Shown: positions 9,207 through 18,042 of the stretch, piece by piece
Layout: each line of letters opens with the position of its first letter
Position numbering within the stretch: position 1 is the stretch's first letter
Assembly: GCF_002454115.1 (NCBI RefSeq)
Contig: NZ_DKIH01000013.1
Span: 483,676 to 547,675, forward strand
Reading direction: 5' to 3'
Source of the DNA: Sphingopyxis sp. UBA6723
GTDB taxonomy: Bacteria > Pseudomonadota > Alphaproteobacteria > Sphingomonadales > Sphingomonadaceae
DNA length: 64,000 nt
Notes under the pieces: model-generated
Database searches by the model: none
Seen by the model: the letters and a program-made list of their open reading frames with translations, nothing else
What the model was told of the DNA's origin: nothing
Position numbers and translations under genes: made by a program

Positions 9207-10031
9207 CTATAGAACGATCGTGCGGAACAAGTCCGAACGAAGCCATTGCTTCGGCGTGAGGCCAACGGTCTTGCGAAATGTTCGGCCAAAATGGCTCTGA
9301 TCGGCGAACCCGGCGCCATGCGCGGCATCGGCCAGCGTCGCGCCGTCGCGCAAGAGCTGTTTTGCAAGATCGACCCGTCGGTACTGCAGATAGCGATAGG
9401 GGCTGGTGCCGAGCACTGCCCGGAAGTCACGCGAAAGCTGCCACCGGTCAAAGCCAGTCACTTGCTCCAATTGATCGAGCCGTGCACCGAAAACGACGGC
9501 GGTTTCGAGAAATTCGCGCGCCCGCATCACAGCTGTTCGGTTGGCGATTCTCACCGTTTCCGCCCCGCCAGAAGCTTTGTTCATGGCATGGGCCAGATCG
9601 TAAAGCGCGTCTTCATAAGCACCGGGATCCGCGACGCCAGCGCAGTCGACGACCATGTTGAAGGCTGCCGCGATCAAGGCGGGATCCGTCGATACGCCAT
9701 CAACGACAAACGGCAGCTCGGCGCCTCCAAGCACCGCCTGGAGATGCGTTGGCGGAACATAGGCTGCCCTATAGCTGAATCCCGCCTCATCGCTGCAATG
9801 TCCATCGTGCATTTCGTCAGGATGGAGGATTAGCACCTGCCCAGGGAGCGAATGTCGCATCGACCCGCGATAGTTGAACGCTTGCACCCCAGCCATCGTC
9901 AAAGCGACCGTGTAAGTATCGTGCCGATGCGGCGAAAACGCTGCCCCGACCAGCCGGTTTGCAACTCGCTCGATCAGTTCGAACGAGCCGTCCGAATGCC
10001 ATCGGTCTGAAGAGTGCGCTGCAGAACTCAT
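9207..10031 (-). CDS. AraC family transcriptional regulator
   Basis: A DNA-binding regulator of 274 residues from ATG 10031; a TTG at 10058 would add nine residues and has no visible ribosome site. An N-terminal cupin-like sensing domain (HRHDTYTVALTMAGVQAFNY) is followed by the double helix-turn-helix of AraC proteins. The second HTH is GFADQSHFGRTFRKTVGLTP. It resembles the one-cupin AraC regulators that control small transporters or resistance genes. Its likely target is the linked CPBP protease gene and its own promoter in the gap before moaC. Confidence 0.85.
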   Translation of the reverse strand: MSSAAHSSDRWHSDGSFELIERVANRLVGAAFSPHRHDTYTVALTMAGVQAFNYRGSMRHSLPGQVLILHPDEMHDGHCSDEAGFSYRAAYVPPTHLQAVLGGAELPFVVDGVSTDPALIAAAFNMVVDCAGVADPGAYEDALYDLAHAMNKASGGAETVRIANRTAVMRAREFLETAVVFGARLDQLEQVTGFDRWQLSRDFRAVLGTSPYRYLQYRRVDLAKQLLRDGATLADAAHGAGFADQSHFGRTFRKTVGLTPKQWLRSDLFRTIVL

Positions 10032-10368
10032 CGACAATATATCGGGCGTAAGCAGCAAGAAGGCAAATCTTGCGAATTCAAATAGGAACCTAAGATCGCT
10101 TGCGTGACTTTCGGGCCGAAACTGTCTTCCTCAGCAAAAATGGCCTCACGTGAACCTTGGAGGGTCAGTGGTCTTGGCCTCTTCGAGGTCTGCAAGCCAC
10201 AACAAGTCTTCCGTCGGCATTTCACCTGAAAGGACGGCAGCTTTCACCGGCCTTGGCGTCGGCGACGAGCGACCGAAATCGCTTGTTTCCAGCCGTTACA
10301 ACGCCTCTTCCAACTCCACACCCCCATCGCCCCTTGCCTTTCCCACCCGAGCTTGCTTCGCTCCTGCG
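10032..10368. other. Intergenic region between araC-type gene and moaC
   Basis: About 340 bp between divergent genes. It must hold the promoters for the AraC-type regulator and for moaC-moeA. No convincing ORF, repeat or -35/-10 pair was identified. Frames that read through it in phase with moaC lack family similarity upstream of ATG 10369. Confidence 0.5.
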
Positions 10369-10842
10369 ATGACGCTCAAACCGACTCATCTCGACGACAC
10401 CGGCGCCGCGCATATGGTCGATGTCGGCGCCAAGCCCGCAACCCAGCGCCGCGCCGTCGCCAGCGGCCGCATCACCATGTCCGCGGACGCGTTGGCAGCC
10501 ATCCGCAGCGGCAACGCGCCCAAGGGCGACGTCCTTTCGACCGCGCGGATCGCCGGGATCATGGCCGCCAAGCGCACCGCTGACCTCATCCCGCTCTGCC
10601 ATCCGCTCGCCCTCACCAAGGTCGGCGTCGATTTTGCGTGGGAAGACAATGGTATCGCGGTCACCGCGACCGCCGCGACCAATGGCCCGACCGGGGTCGA
10701 GATGGAGGCGCTCACCGCCGCCTCGGTCGCCCTCCTCACGCTTTACGACATGGCCAAGGCGCTCGACCGCGCGATGGTGATTGGCGACATCTGCCTGCGC
10801 GAAAAAAGCGGTGGCCGCTCGGGCGACTGGCGCGCCGAATGA
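10369..10842 (+). CDS. moaC: Cyclic pyranopterin monophosphate synthase MoaC
   Basis: MoaC works with MoaA in the first step of molybdenum cofactor synthesis. The 157-residue protein starts at ATG 10369 and shows the family motifs MVDVGAKPATQRRAVASG, KRTADLIPLCHPL, GPTGVEMEALTAAS and LYDMAKALD, the last with the catalytic Asp and Lys. Its stop overlaps the moeA start (ATGA). Cotranscription with moeA fits their shared pathway. Confidence 0.96.
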   Translation: MTLKPTHLDDTGAAHMVDVGAKPATQRRAVASGRITMSADALAAIRSGNAPKGDVLSTARIAGIMAAKRTADLIPLCHPLALTKVGVDFAWEDNGIAVTATAATNGPTGVEMEALTAASVALLTLYDMAKALDRAMVIGDICLREKSGGRSGDWRAE

Positions 10843-12029
10843 GCGGCTTGCTGCCGGTCGAGGAGGCGCAGGCGCGGCTGCTGGCGCTGCGCGGCCCGCT
10901 GCTGCCCGAGAAAATATCTTTTTCCGAAGGCTTTGGCCGCTACACTTCGAATGACATCCTGGCCCGCCGCGACCAGCCCGCCGCGCCCTTATCGGCGATG
11001 GACGGCTATGCGATCCGCTTCGCCGACCTCCCCGGCCCGTGGGCCGTCATCGGTGAAAGCGCCGCAGGGGCCGCGCCGGGTCGCACTGTGAACGCAGGCG
11101 AAGCGATGCGCATCTTCACCGGCGCGATCGTCCCCGAAGGCGCCGACACCGTCATCGTCCAGGAGGATGTCGCCGCCGACGGCAGCACACTGACCCTGAC
11201 CGGCGACGGCCCCGCCACACGCGGCAGCCATGTCCGCCCCCGCGCCAGCGATTTTGCCGTTGGCGATTGCCTGCTGCCCGCGAGCACCCGCCTCACCCCC
11301 GGCGCGATCGCCGCCGCGGCGATGAGCGGCGCGGAGCAACTCATGGTCGGTAGCCGCCCGCGCGTCGCGATCCTCACCACTGGCGACGAACTTGTGCAGG
11401 CGGGGCGCACTCTGACTGCAGGCCAGATCCCCGACAGCAACAGCCCAATGCTCTCCGCAATGCTCGCCGGCGAGCCCGCCGTTGTCAGCCTACCCCACCA
11501 TGTCCGCGACGACCGCGCGATACTGGCCAAAGTTCTGAAGGATTTGGCGCGACGTCACGACGTCATCGTCACCGTCGGCGGCGCCTCCGTCGGCGACCAC
11601 GACCATGTCCGCGGCGCGCTGCAGGACGCGGGCGGCCAGATCGATTTCTGGAAGATCGCGATGCGCCCGGGCAAGCCGCTGATCGCCGGAACGATCGGCG
11701 ACGCCGTCCTGCTCGGCCTGCCCGGCAACCCGTCGTCGGCGTTCGTCACCGCGACATTGTTCCTGCTTCCACTTGTCCGCCACCTTGCGGGATCGCGCGA
11801 TCCCTTGCCTGCCATCCATCAAGCTCGGCTTGCCAAGGCCTTGGACGGCGGCGGCGGTCGCCGCGATTATCTGCGCGCGCGCCTCGAAAGCGGCCGCTTG
11901 ACCCCGCTCACCGGGCAGGACAGCGGCATGACGCTCCCGCTTGCCACCGCGAACGCGCTGCTGATCCGCGACATCGCCGCGCCGCCGCGCGATGCGGGCG
12001 CAATGGCGGACTATATCGTCATCGCTTGA
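10839..12029 (+). CDS. moeA: Molybdopterin molybdenumtransferase MoeA
   Basis: MoeA inserts molybdate into adenylylated molybdopterin. The 396-residue protein has the SAMDGYAIR motif of domain I, the MoCF-binding domain (VAILTTGDEL, GQIPDSNSPML, VGGASVGDHDHV) and the GLPGNPSSAFV segment before the C-terminal beta-barrel domain. Its start overlaps moaC. Its stop codon lies inside the TTGACA -35 element of lexA. Confidence 0.95.
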   Translation: MSGLLPVEEAQARLLALRGPLLPEKISFSEGFGRYTSNDILARRDQPAAPLSAMDGYAIRFADLPGPWAVIGESAAGAAPGRTVNAGEAMRIFTGAIVPEGADTVIVQEDVAADGSTLTLTGDGPATRGSHVRPRASDFAVGDCLLPASTRLTPGAIAAAAMSGAEQLMVGSRPRVAILTTGDELVQAGRTLTAGQIPDSNSPMLSAMLAGEPAVVSLPHHVRDDRAILAKVLKDLARRHDVIVTVGGASVGDHDHVRGALQDAGGQIDFWKIAMRPGKPLIAGTIGDAVLLGLPGNPSSAFVTATLFLLPLVRHLAGSRDPLPAIHQARLAKALDGGGGRRDYLRARLESGRLTPLTGQDSGMTLPLATANALLIRDIAAPPRDAGAMADYIVIA

Positions 12030-12054
12030 CAAGTCCCGCTCTGTTCCACTATCG
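12026..12054 (+). promoter_or_regulatory. Putative lexA promoter
   Basis: A consensus -35 TTGACA at 12026-12031 is followed after 17 bases by CTATCG at 12049-12054, a weak -10. The -35 overlaps the moeA stop codon. The LexA box covers the -10, so repressor binding would block polymerase. The -10 assignment is an inference from spacing. Confidence 0.5.
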
Positions 12055-12057
12055 TTC
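12043..12057 (+). promoter_or_regulatory. LexA (SOS) box GTTC-N7-GTTC
   Basis: GTTCCACTATCGTTC is an exact match to the direct-repeat SOS box of alphaproteobacteria (GTTC-N7-GTTC). It sits 37 bp upstream of the lexA start and over the predicted -10. Autoregulation of lexA is expected. Another GTTC half-site occurs at 12070-12073 without a spaced partner. Confidence 0.85.
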
Positions 12058-12094
12058 TCATTATGTCCGGTTCTGGTCCTGACGGAGAATGACA

Positions 12095-12778
12095 ATGTTG
12101 ACTGCCAAGCAGCATGAACTGCTTCACTTCATACAGCAAAAGCTCGACGCAAGCGGCATTTCGCCATCGTTCGAAGAGATGAAGGAAGCGCTGGGACTCA
12201 AGTCCAAGTCCGGAATTCACCGCCTTATCAGCGCCTTGGAAGAACGCGGCTTCCTCCGCCGCCTCCCCAACCGCGCCCGCGCCCTCGAAGTGATCAAGCT
12301 CCCCGAAGCGGCCAAATCGCCCGTGCGTGAGCGTAGCGACAATGTCGTCCCGCTCCGCAAGCCCGCCCCCGCGATGCGCCCGATCGCCGCCAACGACATC
12401 GTCGAAGTGCCGCTGCACGGCAAGATCGCCGCGGGCGTCCCGATCGAGGCGTTCGAGGATCACAATCACCTCTCCGTCCCCGCCGCGCTGCTCGGATCGG
12501 GCGAACATTATGCGCTCGAAGTGTCGGGCGACTCGATGGTCGAGGCGGGGATCTTCGACGGCGATTATGCGCTGATTCAGAAAGCCAGCACCGCGCGCGA
12601 GGGTGACATCGTCGTCGCGCTGGTCGACGGTCAGGACGCGACGCTCAAATATTTCCGCCGCGAAGGCCCGATGATCCGGCTCGATCCCGCTAACAGCGCC
12701 TACGAACCGCAACGCTACCCCGCCGACCGCGTCATCGTGCAAGGGCGGCTGTCGGGACTGCTTCGTCGTTACCACTAA
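12095..12778 (+). CDS. lexA: LexA repressor
   Basis: SOS repressor and self-cleaving protease. The start at ATG 12095 is preferred over ATG 12089 because the GGAG at about 12083-12086 is then well spaced, and MLTAKQHELLHFI matches alphaproteobacterial LexA. The 227-residue protein has an N-terminal winged HTH (SPSFEEMKEALGLKSKSGIH), the Ala113-Gly114 cleavage site in KIAAGVPIEAF, catalytic Ser147 in SGDSMVEAG and catalytic Lys185 in ATLKYF. The 3' end overlaps the convergent comEC gene by 47 bp. Confidence 0.95.
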   Translation: MLTAKQHELLHFIQQKLDASGISPSFEEMKEALGLKSKSGIHRLISALEERGFLRRLPNRARALEVIKLPEAAKSPVRERSDNVVPLRKPAPAMRPIAANDIVEVPLHGKIAAGVPIEAFEDHNHLSVPAALLGSGEHYALEVSGDSMVEAGIFDGDYALIQKASTAREGDIVVALVDGQDATLKYFRREGPMIRLDPANSAYEPQRYPADRVIVQGRLSGLLRRYH

Positions 12779-14891
12779 GCTGCTGCGGCTGCCGCCACGG
12801 ATGCGCGTCCCCGGCGCGCAGCGTGGTGACGGCCGCGGGCTGCTCGCCCAGATAGAGGGCCAGCCCGCCGGTTTCGAGCAAGCTGTCGCGATCGATCGTC
12901 AGCCAGCGCCCGACGCATTCCCGCGGTAGCCAGCGGTCACTGATGACGACATCGGCAGCCGCGCAGGCCGCCGCCCTATCGCTCCCCTCGATCCGGTCGC
13001 GCCCGCGCGACGCCAGGATGATGCGCCGGTCAGCCCCCTCGCCTTGGCTCCAGCGACAGAAATCGCGGTTGCATTCGACATGCTCAAGCTCGGCGAGCGC
13101 CGCCAGCGGCGTATCGATCCCCGCTGCTTCGGACAGTGTATCACGGACATACTCGCCCGCACGGTCGCGCAGCAACGCGTAGCCGCCATCGGGCAGCGCT
13201 GCGGCGATATGCTTGCCGTCGCCGGTCACCAATATGTCCGGCCGCGGCTGAACCAGCAGCGTCACCATGCCGATGGTGAGCGGGACCAGTCCCGCACGGC
13301 GCCACCGCGTTTGCCAGAGCAGAAACCACAGCCCGCCGAACACTGCGATCGCGAAGCCCCACGGCGGAAACACAGGCAGTGTTGCGACCGCGCCGGGTGC
13401 CGCCGCAACCCAATGCGCTAAACCAATGAGGGCGTTGATCGCCGCTTCGGCGACCCACCAGAACGGCGCGCCGAGGCCGATGCTGTCGAACAGCAGCGCA
13501 AAGGCTTCGGCGGGCATGATGACAAAGGTTGTCAGCGGGATAGCGATCACATTGGCGAGCGCGCCATAGAGGCCCGCCTTGTGAAAATGGAACAGCGCGA
13601 TCGGTGCCAGCGCCGCCTCGACGACCAGCCCGGTCAGGACCAGCCCGCCGATGCCGCGGCCGAACCGGAAAACCCATGGCTCTTCGCGCCGGGCGACGAA
13701 GGCGCGCATCCAGCGGCTTTCGTGGAGCGCCACGATCGCGGTAACCGCGGCAAAGCTGAGCTGAAAGCTCGGCCCCGCCAACGCCTCCGGCCGCCATAGC
13801 ATGACCAGCAACGCCCCTGCCGCAACCAGCCGCAACGTCAGCGCCTCGCGCCCCATCAGAAACGCGATCAGCACCAACAACGAGGCGATGAACGACCGCA
13901 AAGTCGGCACCTCGGCACCCGCAAGCAGCGTGTAGCCACCGCCCACCAACGCCGCGGCGGCGGCCGCGAGCGGCAGTACCCATCCACGCAGCGCCAGCCG
14001 CCGACTGAGCGCCAGCAGCCGCATCGCGATGAGCATCGTGAACCCCACCACGGCGGTGACATGCAGCCCGCTGATCGACAGCAAATGCGCCAGCCCGCTG
14101 CGCCGCATGGCTTCGTCATCGGCTTCGCTGATCGCCCCGCGGTCGCCGGTGACCAGCGCCGCCGCGACCCCGCCCGCCGATCCATCGATTTGGCCGTGAA
14201 TATACCGCGTCAGGCGCGCGCGAAGCGGCGGTTGCCCTCGCCCCACTCCCGGCGCCCGGCTGATGTCACCAATCACTGTCCCGACGGCACCCAGCCGGTC
14301 GAACCATGCGCGCTGGGCAAAATCATAACCGCCCGGCAGGCTGGCGGTCGGTGGTGGCATCAACCGCGCGCGCAGGCCGATCCGTTCGCCCGGTAGCACG
14401 CCCGCAGCCTGATCCTCGCTCGCCGTCACGCGCAACCGCGGCGGCAGGTCGGCACGCGCGTGGGGCCGGACGATCAAGCGCACCTGCCCCCGCGCGGGCT
14501 GCGCATCAACGCGCTCGACCTCCGCCGAGAAGCTCGTGGTCACCGGCGCCGCCAGGACCGGTGCCTCGACCCACAGCGCGCGGCCCCAGATGAGCAGCAT
14601 TCCCGCTGCGACGACGCCGCAACCGATGACAATCGAGCGCCCAAACCGCCGCTGCCAGCCTACCAGCAGCCCCGCCAACGCCACCGCGCTCAGTGCCAGC
14701 AGCGCACCGATCCAGTGCATCGCGGTCGGCAGCGCCAGCCACAGAGCAATCCCCGCGCCCAACGCCACCGGAAGCCACAGCGCAATCCGCTCGCGCTCCT
14801 CCTCCAACCGCGCCTCGATCCCATCGCCCAGCGCCCGCCAGCGACTTCCCCAGCGCGCGGCAATGGGCGTTTGAAGCTGCCTTGTCGCCAT
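12732..14891 (-). CDS. comEC: ComEC/Rec2-type DNA uptake channel
   Basis: A 719-residue inner-membrane protein for translocating single-stranded DNA during natural transformation. ATG 14891 (MATRQLQTPIAARWG) is used as the start, since further upstream the frame runs into the divergent gltX gene. An N-terminal membrane pair with an OB-like extracytoplasmic domain (VTTSFSAEVERVDAQPARG, about residues 95-190) is followed by the Competence domain with its SGLHVTAVVGF motif. The C-terminal soluble domain is the degenerate metallo-beta-lactamase-like region; I see no HxHxDH metal site. The 3' end overlaps lexA by 47 bp in convergent orientation. No other competence genes are in the window. Confidence 0.88.
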   Translation of the reverse strand: MATRQLQTPIAARWGSRWRALGDGIEARLEEERERIALWLPVALGAGIALWLALPTAMHWIGALLALSAVALAGLLVGWQRRFGRSIVIGCGVVAAGMLLIWGRALWVEAPVLAAPVTTSFSAEVERVDAQPARGQVRLIVRPHARADLPPRLRVTASEDQAAGVLPGERIGLRARLMPPPTASLPGGYDFAQRAWFDRLGAVGTVIGDISRAPGVGRGQPPLRARLTRYIHGQIDGSAGGVAAALVTGDRGAISEADDEAMRRSGLAHLLSISGLHVTAVVGFTMLIAMRLLALSRRLALRGWVLPLAAAAAALVGGGYTLLAGAEVPTLRSFIASLLVLIAFLMGREALTLRLVAAGALLVMLWRPEALAGPSFQLSFAAVTAIVALHESRWMRAFVARREEPWVFRFGRGIGGLVLTGLVVEAALAPIALFHFHKAGLYGALANVIAIPLTTFVIMPAEAFALLFDSIGLGAPFWWVAEAAINALIGLAHWVAAAPGAVATLPVFPPWGFAIAVFGGLWFLLWQTRWRRAGLVPLTIGMVTLLVQPRPDILVTGDGKHIAAALPDGGYALLRDRAGEYVRDTLSEAAGIDTPLAALAELEHVECNRDFCRWSQGEGADRRIILASRGRDRIEGSDRAAACAAADVVISDRWLPRECVGRWLTIDRDSLLETGGLALYLGEQPAAVTTLRAGDAHPWRQPQQLSGNDEAVPTAALAR

Positions 14892-14949
14892 GCTAGGGGC
14901 TCCCCGATCGCCGCCGCGATGTGCGGCAAATTGTGTGAAAGAGGCCTTG

Positions 14950-16416
14950 GTGGCAACCGATATTGAAACCGATATGACCGCGAAAACCCCGGAAGCAACC
15001 GGCGCTGATGTCGTAACCCGTTTTGCCCCTTCACCGACCGGTTTCCTGCACATCGGCGGCGCGCGCACCGCGTTGTTCAACTGGCTGTTCGCGCGCCATC
15101 ATGGCGGCAAATTCCTGCTGCGGATCGAAGATACCGACCGCGCGCGATCGACCGACGCGGCGATCGACGCGATCATCGACGGGATGCAGTGGCTTGATCT
15201 CGACTGGGATGGCGAGACGGTATTCCAGTTCGCCCGCGCCGACCGCCACGCCGCGGTCGCCGCCGAGCTGCTGGCCAAGGGTGAGGCCTATCGCTGTTAC
15301 CTCAGCCAGGACGAACTCGCGGCGATGCGCGCCGAAGCGCAGGAAAAGCGCCTGCCCTTCCGAGTCCGCAGCCCCTGGCGCAACCGCACCGACGGCGACC
15401 CCGCCGTCCCGCACGTCGTGCGCCTGCGCGCGCCGCAGGACGGCGCCGCCACGATCGCCGACAAGGTGCAGGGCGAGGTTACCGTCCAGAACGCCGAACT
15501 CGACGATTTTGTCCTGCTGCGCAGCGACGGTACGCCGACCTATATGCTCAGCGTCGTCGTCGACGATAATGACATGGGCGTCACCCACGTTATCCGCGGC
15601 GACGATCATCTCAACAACGCCTTTCGCCAGCTGGCATTGATCCGGTCGATGAACTGGCGCGAGCCCGTCTATGCCCATGTGCCGCTGATCCACGGTGCCG
15701 ACGGCGCGAAACTGTCGAAGCGCCACGGCGCGCTCGGGGTCGACGCCTATCGCGACGAAATGGGCTACCTCCCCGAAGCGGTGAACAATTATCTGCTTCG
15801 CCTCGGCTGGGGACATGGCGACGATGAAATCATCAGCCGCGAACAGGCGACCGAATGGTTCGACCTCGCGCATGTCGGGCGCTCGCCGTCGCGTTTCGAC
15901 TTCAAAAAGCTGGAGAATCTTAACGGCCATTATCTGCGCGAGGCCGACGATGCCCGGCTGGCCACACTGGTCGCCCCGCGCGTCGAAACGCTCGTCGGTC
16001 GCACACTGAGCGATGTCGAACGCGACACGCTGACCCGCGCGATGGAATCGCTCAAACCGCGCGCCAAGACGCTCGACGAAATCGCCGACGGCGCGCTATT
16101 CCTGTTCCAGGCCGATCCGTTGCCGGTGGACGAAAAGGCTGCCGAGGTGCTAAAGGGCGCCCCGGAAGGCTTGCTGGCTGCCGTGACGCAGCGGCTGCGC
16201 GGGCTGAACCAATGGACGATAGAAGAGCTGGACGCCGCCGTGCGGGCCGAGGCCGAAGCCGCCGAACTGGGGCTCGGCAAATTGGCTGGGCCATTACGCG
16301 CGGCGCTAACCGGCCGAACCGTTTCCCCAGGGATTTTCGACGTGCTGTTGTTGCTTGGGCGTGATGTCAGTCTGGCCCGACTTGACGCAGCGCAACATTA
16401 TCCGGCAGGGGCTTAG
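14950..16416 (+). CDS. gltX: Glutamate--tRNA ligase
   Basis: Class I aminoacyl-tRNA synthetase that charges tRNA-Glu (and perhaps tRNA-Gln in bacteria lacking GlnRS). The start at GTG 14950 is chosen because AGAGG lies about six bases upstream; ATG 14974 is an alternative that removes eight residues. It gives 488 residues. The HIGH-type motif is in TGFLHIGGARTALFNW, the LRIEDTDRAR motif follows, and the KMSKS equivalent is KLSKRHG. Alphaproteobacteria often carry two GltX paralogues, and I cannot tell which this is. It diverges from comEC across about 58 bp and precedes gltA. Confidence 0.94.
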   Translation: MATDIETDMTAKTPEATGADVVTRFAPSPTGFLHIGGARTALFNWLFARHHGGKFLLRIEDTDRARSTDAAIDAIIDGMQWLDLDWDGETVFQFARADRHAAVAAELLAKGEAYRCYLSQDELAAMRAEAQEKRLPFRVRSPWRNRTDGDPAVPHVVRLRAPQDGAATIADKVQGEVTVQNAELDDFVLLRSDGTPTYMLSVVVDDNDMGVTHVIRGDDHLNNAFRQLALIRSMNWREPVYAHVPLIHGADGAKLSKRHGALGVDAYRDEMGYLPEAVNNYLLRLGWGHGDDEIISREQATEWFDLAHVGRSPSRFDFKKLENLNGHYLREADDARLATLVAPRVETLVGRTLSDVERDTLTRAMESLKPRAKTLDEIADGALFLFQADPLPVDEKAAEVLKGAPEGLLAAVTQRLRGLNQWTIEELDAAVRAEAEAAELGLGKLAGPLRAALTGRTVSPGIFDVLLLLGRDVSLARLDAAQHYPAGA

Positions 16417-16454
16417 CCACGCTCTCTCCTCGCCGTCATAACAGGGAAAAATAT

Positions 16455-17741
16455 ATGACCGATCAACCCGCAAAAATCACCCTGGGCGACAAGACTGTCG
16501 AAAGCCCCGTCTTGTCGGGCACCATCGGTCCCGACGTCGTCGACATCCGCAAATTCTATGCCCAGACAGGCGCCTTCACCTACGACCCCGGCTTCACCTC
16601 GACCGCGAGCTGCGAATCGCAGATCACCTATATCGACGGCGACGAAGGCGTGCTGCTCCACCGAGGCTATGCGATCGGCGACCTCGCCGAACATTCCAGC
16701 TTCATGGAAACCTGTTACCTGCTGCTCAACGGCGAACTGCCGAACGCGCAGGAACTGGCCGATTTCGACAACACGATCACCCGCCACACGATGCTGCATG
16801 AGCAGCTTGCGACCTTTTACCGTGGCTTCCGCCGCGACGCGCATCCGATGGCGATCATGTGCGGGGTCGTCGGGGCGCTCAGCGCTTTCTATCATGATTC
16901 GACCGAGATTCACGATCCGCACCAGCGGATGATCGCGAGCCACCGCCTGATCGCCAAGATGCCGACGATTGCTGCGATGGCGTATAAATATTCGGTCGGC
17001 CAGCCCTTCGTCTATCCCGACAACAAGCTGAGTTACACCGGCAATTTCCTGCGCATGACCTTTGGCGTTCCGGCCGAGGAATATGAGGTCAATCCGGTCG
17101 TCGAACGCGCGCTCGACCGCATCTTCATCCTCCACGCCGATCACGAGCAGAACGCTTCGACCTCGACCGTCCGCCTTGCGGGATCGTCGGGCGCCAATCC
17201 GTTCGCGTGCATCGCAGCGGGCATCGCGTGTCTGTGGGGTCCGGCGCATGGCGGCGCGAACGAGGCCGCGCTCAACATGCTGCGCGAAATCGGCCGCCCC
17301 GAGCGCATCCCCGAATATATCGCGCGCGCCAAGGACAAGGACGATCCGTTCCGCCTGATGGGCTTTGGTCACCGCGTCTATAAAAACTACGATCCGCGCG
17401 CGACGGTGATGCAGAAGACCGTCCGCGAAGTGTTCGAAGCGCTCAAGGTCAACGACCCGGTGTTCGAAGTCGCTCTGCAGCTCGAGGAAATGGCGCTCAG
17501 CGATCCCTATTTTGTCGAGAAAAAGCTGTTCCCGAACGTCGATTTCTATTCGGGTGTCATCCTGTCGGCGATCGGTTTCCCGACGACGATGTTCACCGCC
17601 CTCTTCGCGCTCGCCCGCACCGTCGGCTGGGTCGCGCAGTGGAACGAGATGATCTCCGACCCCGCCCAGAAAATCGGCCGCCCGCGCCAGCTCTATACGG
17701 GTCCGGCGCCGCGCGATTATGTGCCGGTGGGTCAGCGCTAA
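16455..17741 (+). CDS. gltA: Citrate synthase
   Basis: Type II (hexameric, Gram-negative type) citrate synthase of 428 residues, which condenses acetyl-CoA and oxaloacetate. The catalytic residues are in HADHEQNAST (His), GFGHRVYKNYDPRA (His, with the family signature) and the late Asp in FPNVDFYSGVIL. The short N-terminal domain (TDQPAKITLGDKTVESPVLSGTIG, residues 2-25, first 20: TDQPAKITLGDKTVESPVLS) is typical of the NADH-sensitive subgroup. It starts 38 bp after gltX. A run of nested repeats follows. Confidence 0.96.
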   Translation: MTDQPAKITLGDKTVESPVLSGTIGPDVVDIRKFYAQTGAFTYDPGFTSTASCESQITYIDGDEGVLLHRGYAIGDLAEHSSFMETCYLLLNGELPNAQELADFDNTITRHTMLHEQLATFYRGFRRDAHPMAIMCGVVGALSAFYHDSTEIHDPHQRMIASHRLIAKMPTIAAMAYKYSVGQPFVYPDNKLSYTGNFLRMTFGVPAEEYEVNPVVERALDRIFILHADHEQNASTSTVRLAGSSGANPFACIAAGIACLWGPAHGGANEAALNMLREIGRPERIPEYIARAKDKDDPFRLMGFGHRVYKNYDPRATVMQKTVREVFEALKVNDPVFEVALQLEEMALSDPYFVEKKLFPNVDFYSGVILSAIGFPTTMFTALFALARTVGWVAQWNEMISDPAQKIGRPRQLYTGPAPRDYVPVGQR

Positions 17742-17748
17742 GACGATT

Positions 17749-18033
17749 TTCGCGCTGAGGCGCAGAGAATGCAGAGAAAAGGATGGGGGCCGCGATTGCG
17801 GCCCCTTTTCGTTGGCGGCTAGGTCAAACTGGATGGCGACTTTGTGGTGGTTAGCTGCCCTTCGTTTCTTCGTCACCCCGGACTTGATCCGGGGTCCATG
17901 AGGCCATACGCCGCCCGCTGCTGAGAGGGCGCATGGATCCCGGATCAAGTCCGGGATGACGAAAGTTTATGGCCGCAAGTGGTCGAAACCAGACGTCATG
18001 AACCTCTGCGCTCTCTGCGTCTCTGCGCGAATT
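17749..18033. repeat. Nested inverted repeats after gltA
   Basis: The 300 bp between gltA and the next gene contain no ORF but two nested inverted repeats. The outer arms (17749-17777 and 18003-18033) are imperfect complements rich in CGCAGAGA/TCTCTGCG. The inner arms (17868-17900 and 17932-17963) pair around CGGACTTGATCCGGG and share the TTCGTCA[TC]CCCGG core with the repeat at 5617-5700. The structure suggests two dispersed intergenic elements inserted into each other. They could also form a bidirectional terminator between the convergent genes. Confidence 0.75.
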
Positions 18034-18042
18034 GAAAAAGCG

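Noticed and set aside
12061..12078. Second LexA box near the lexA ribosome site
   Set aside because: Only one GTTC half is present at 12070; the second half is not at the N7 spacing.
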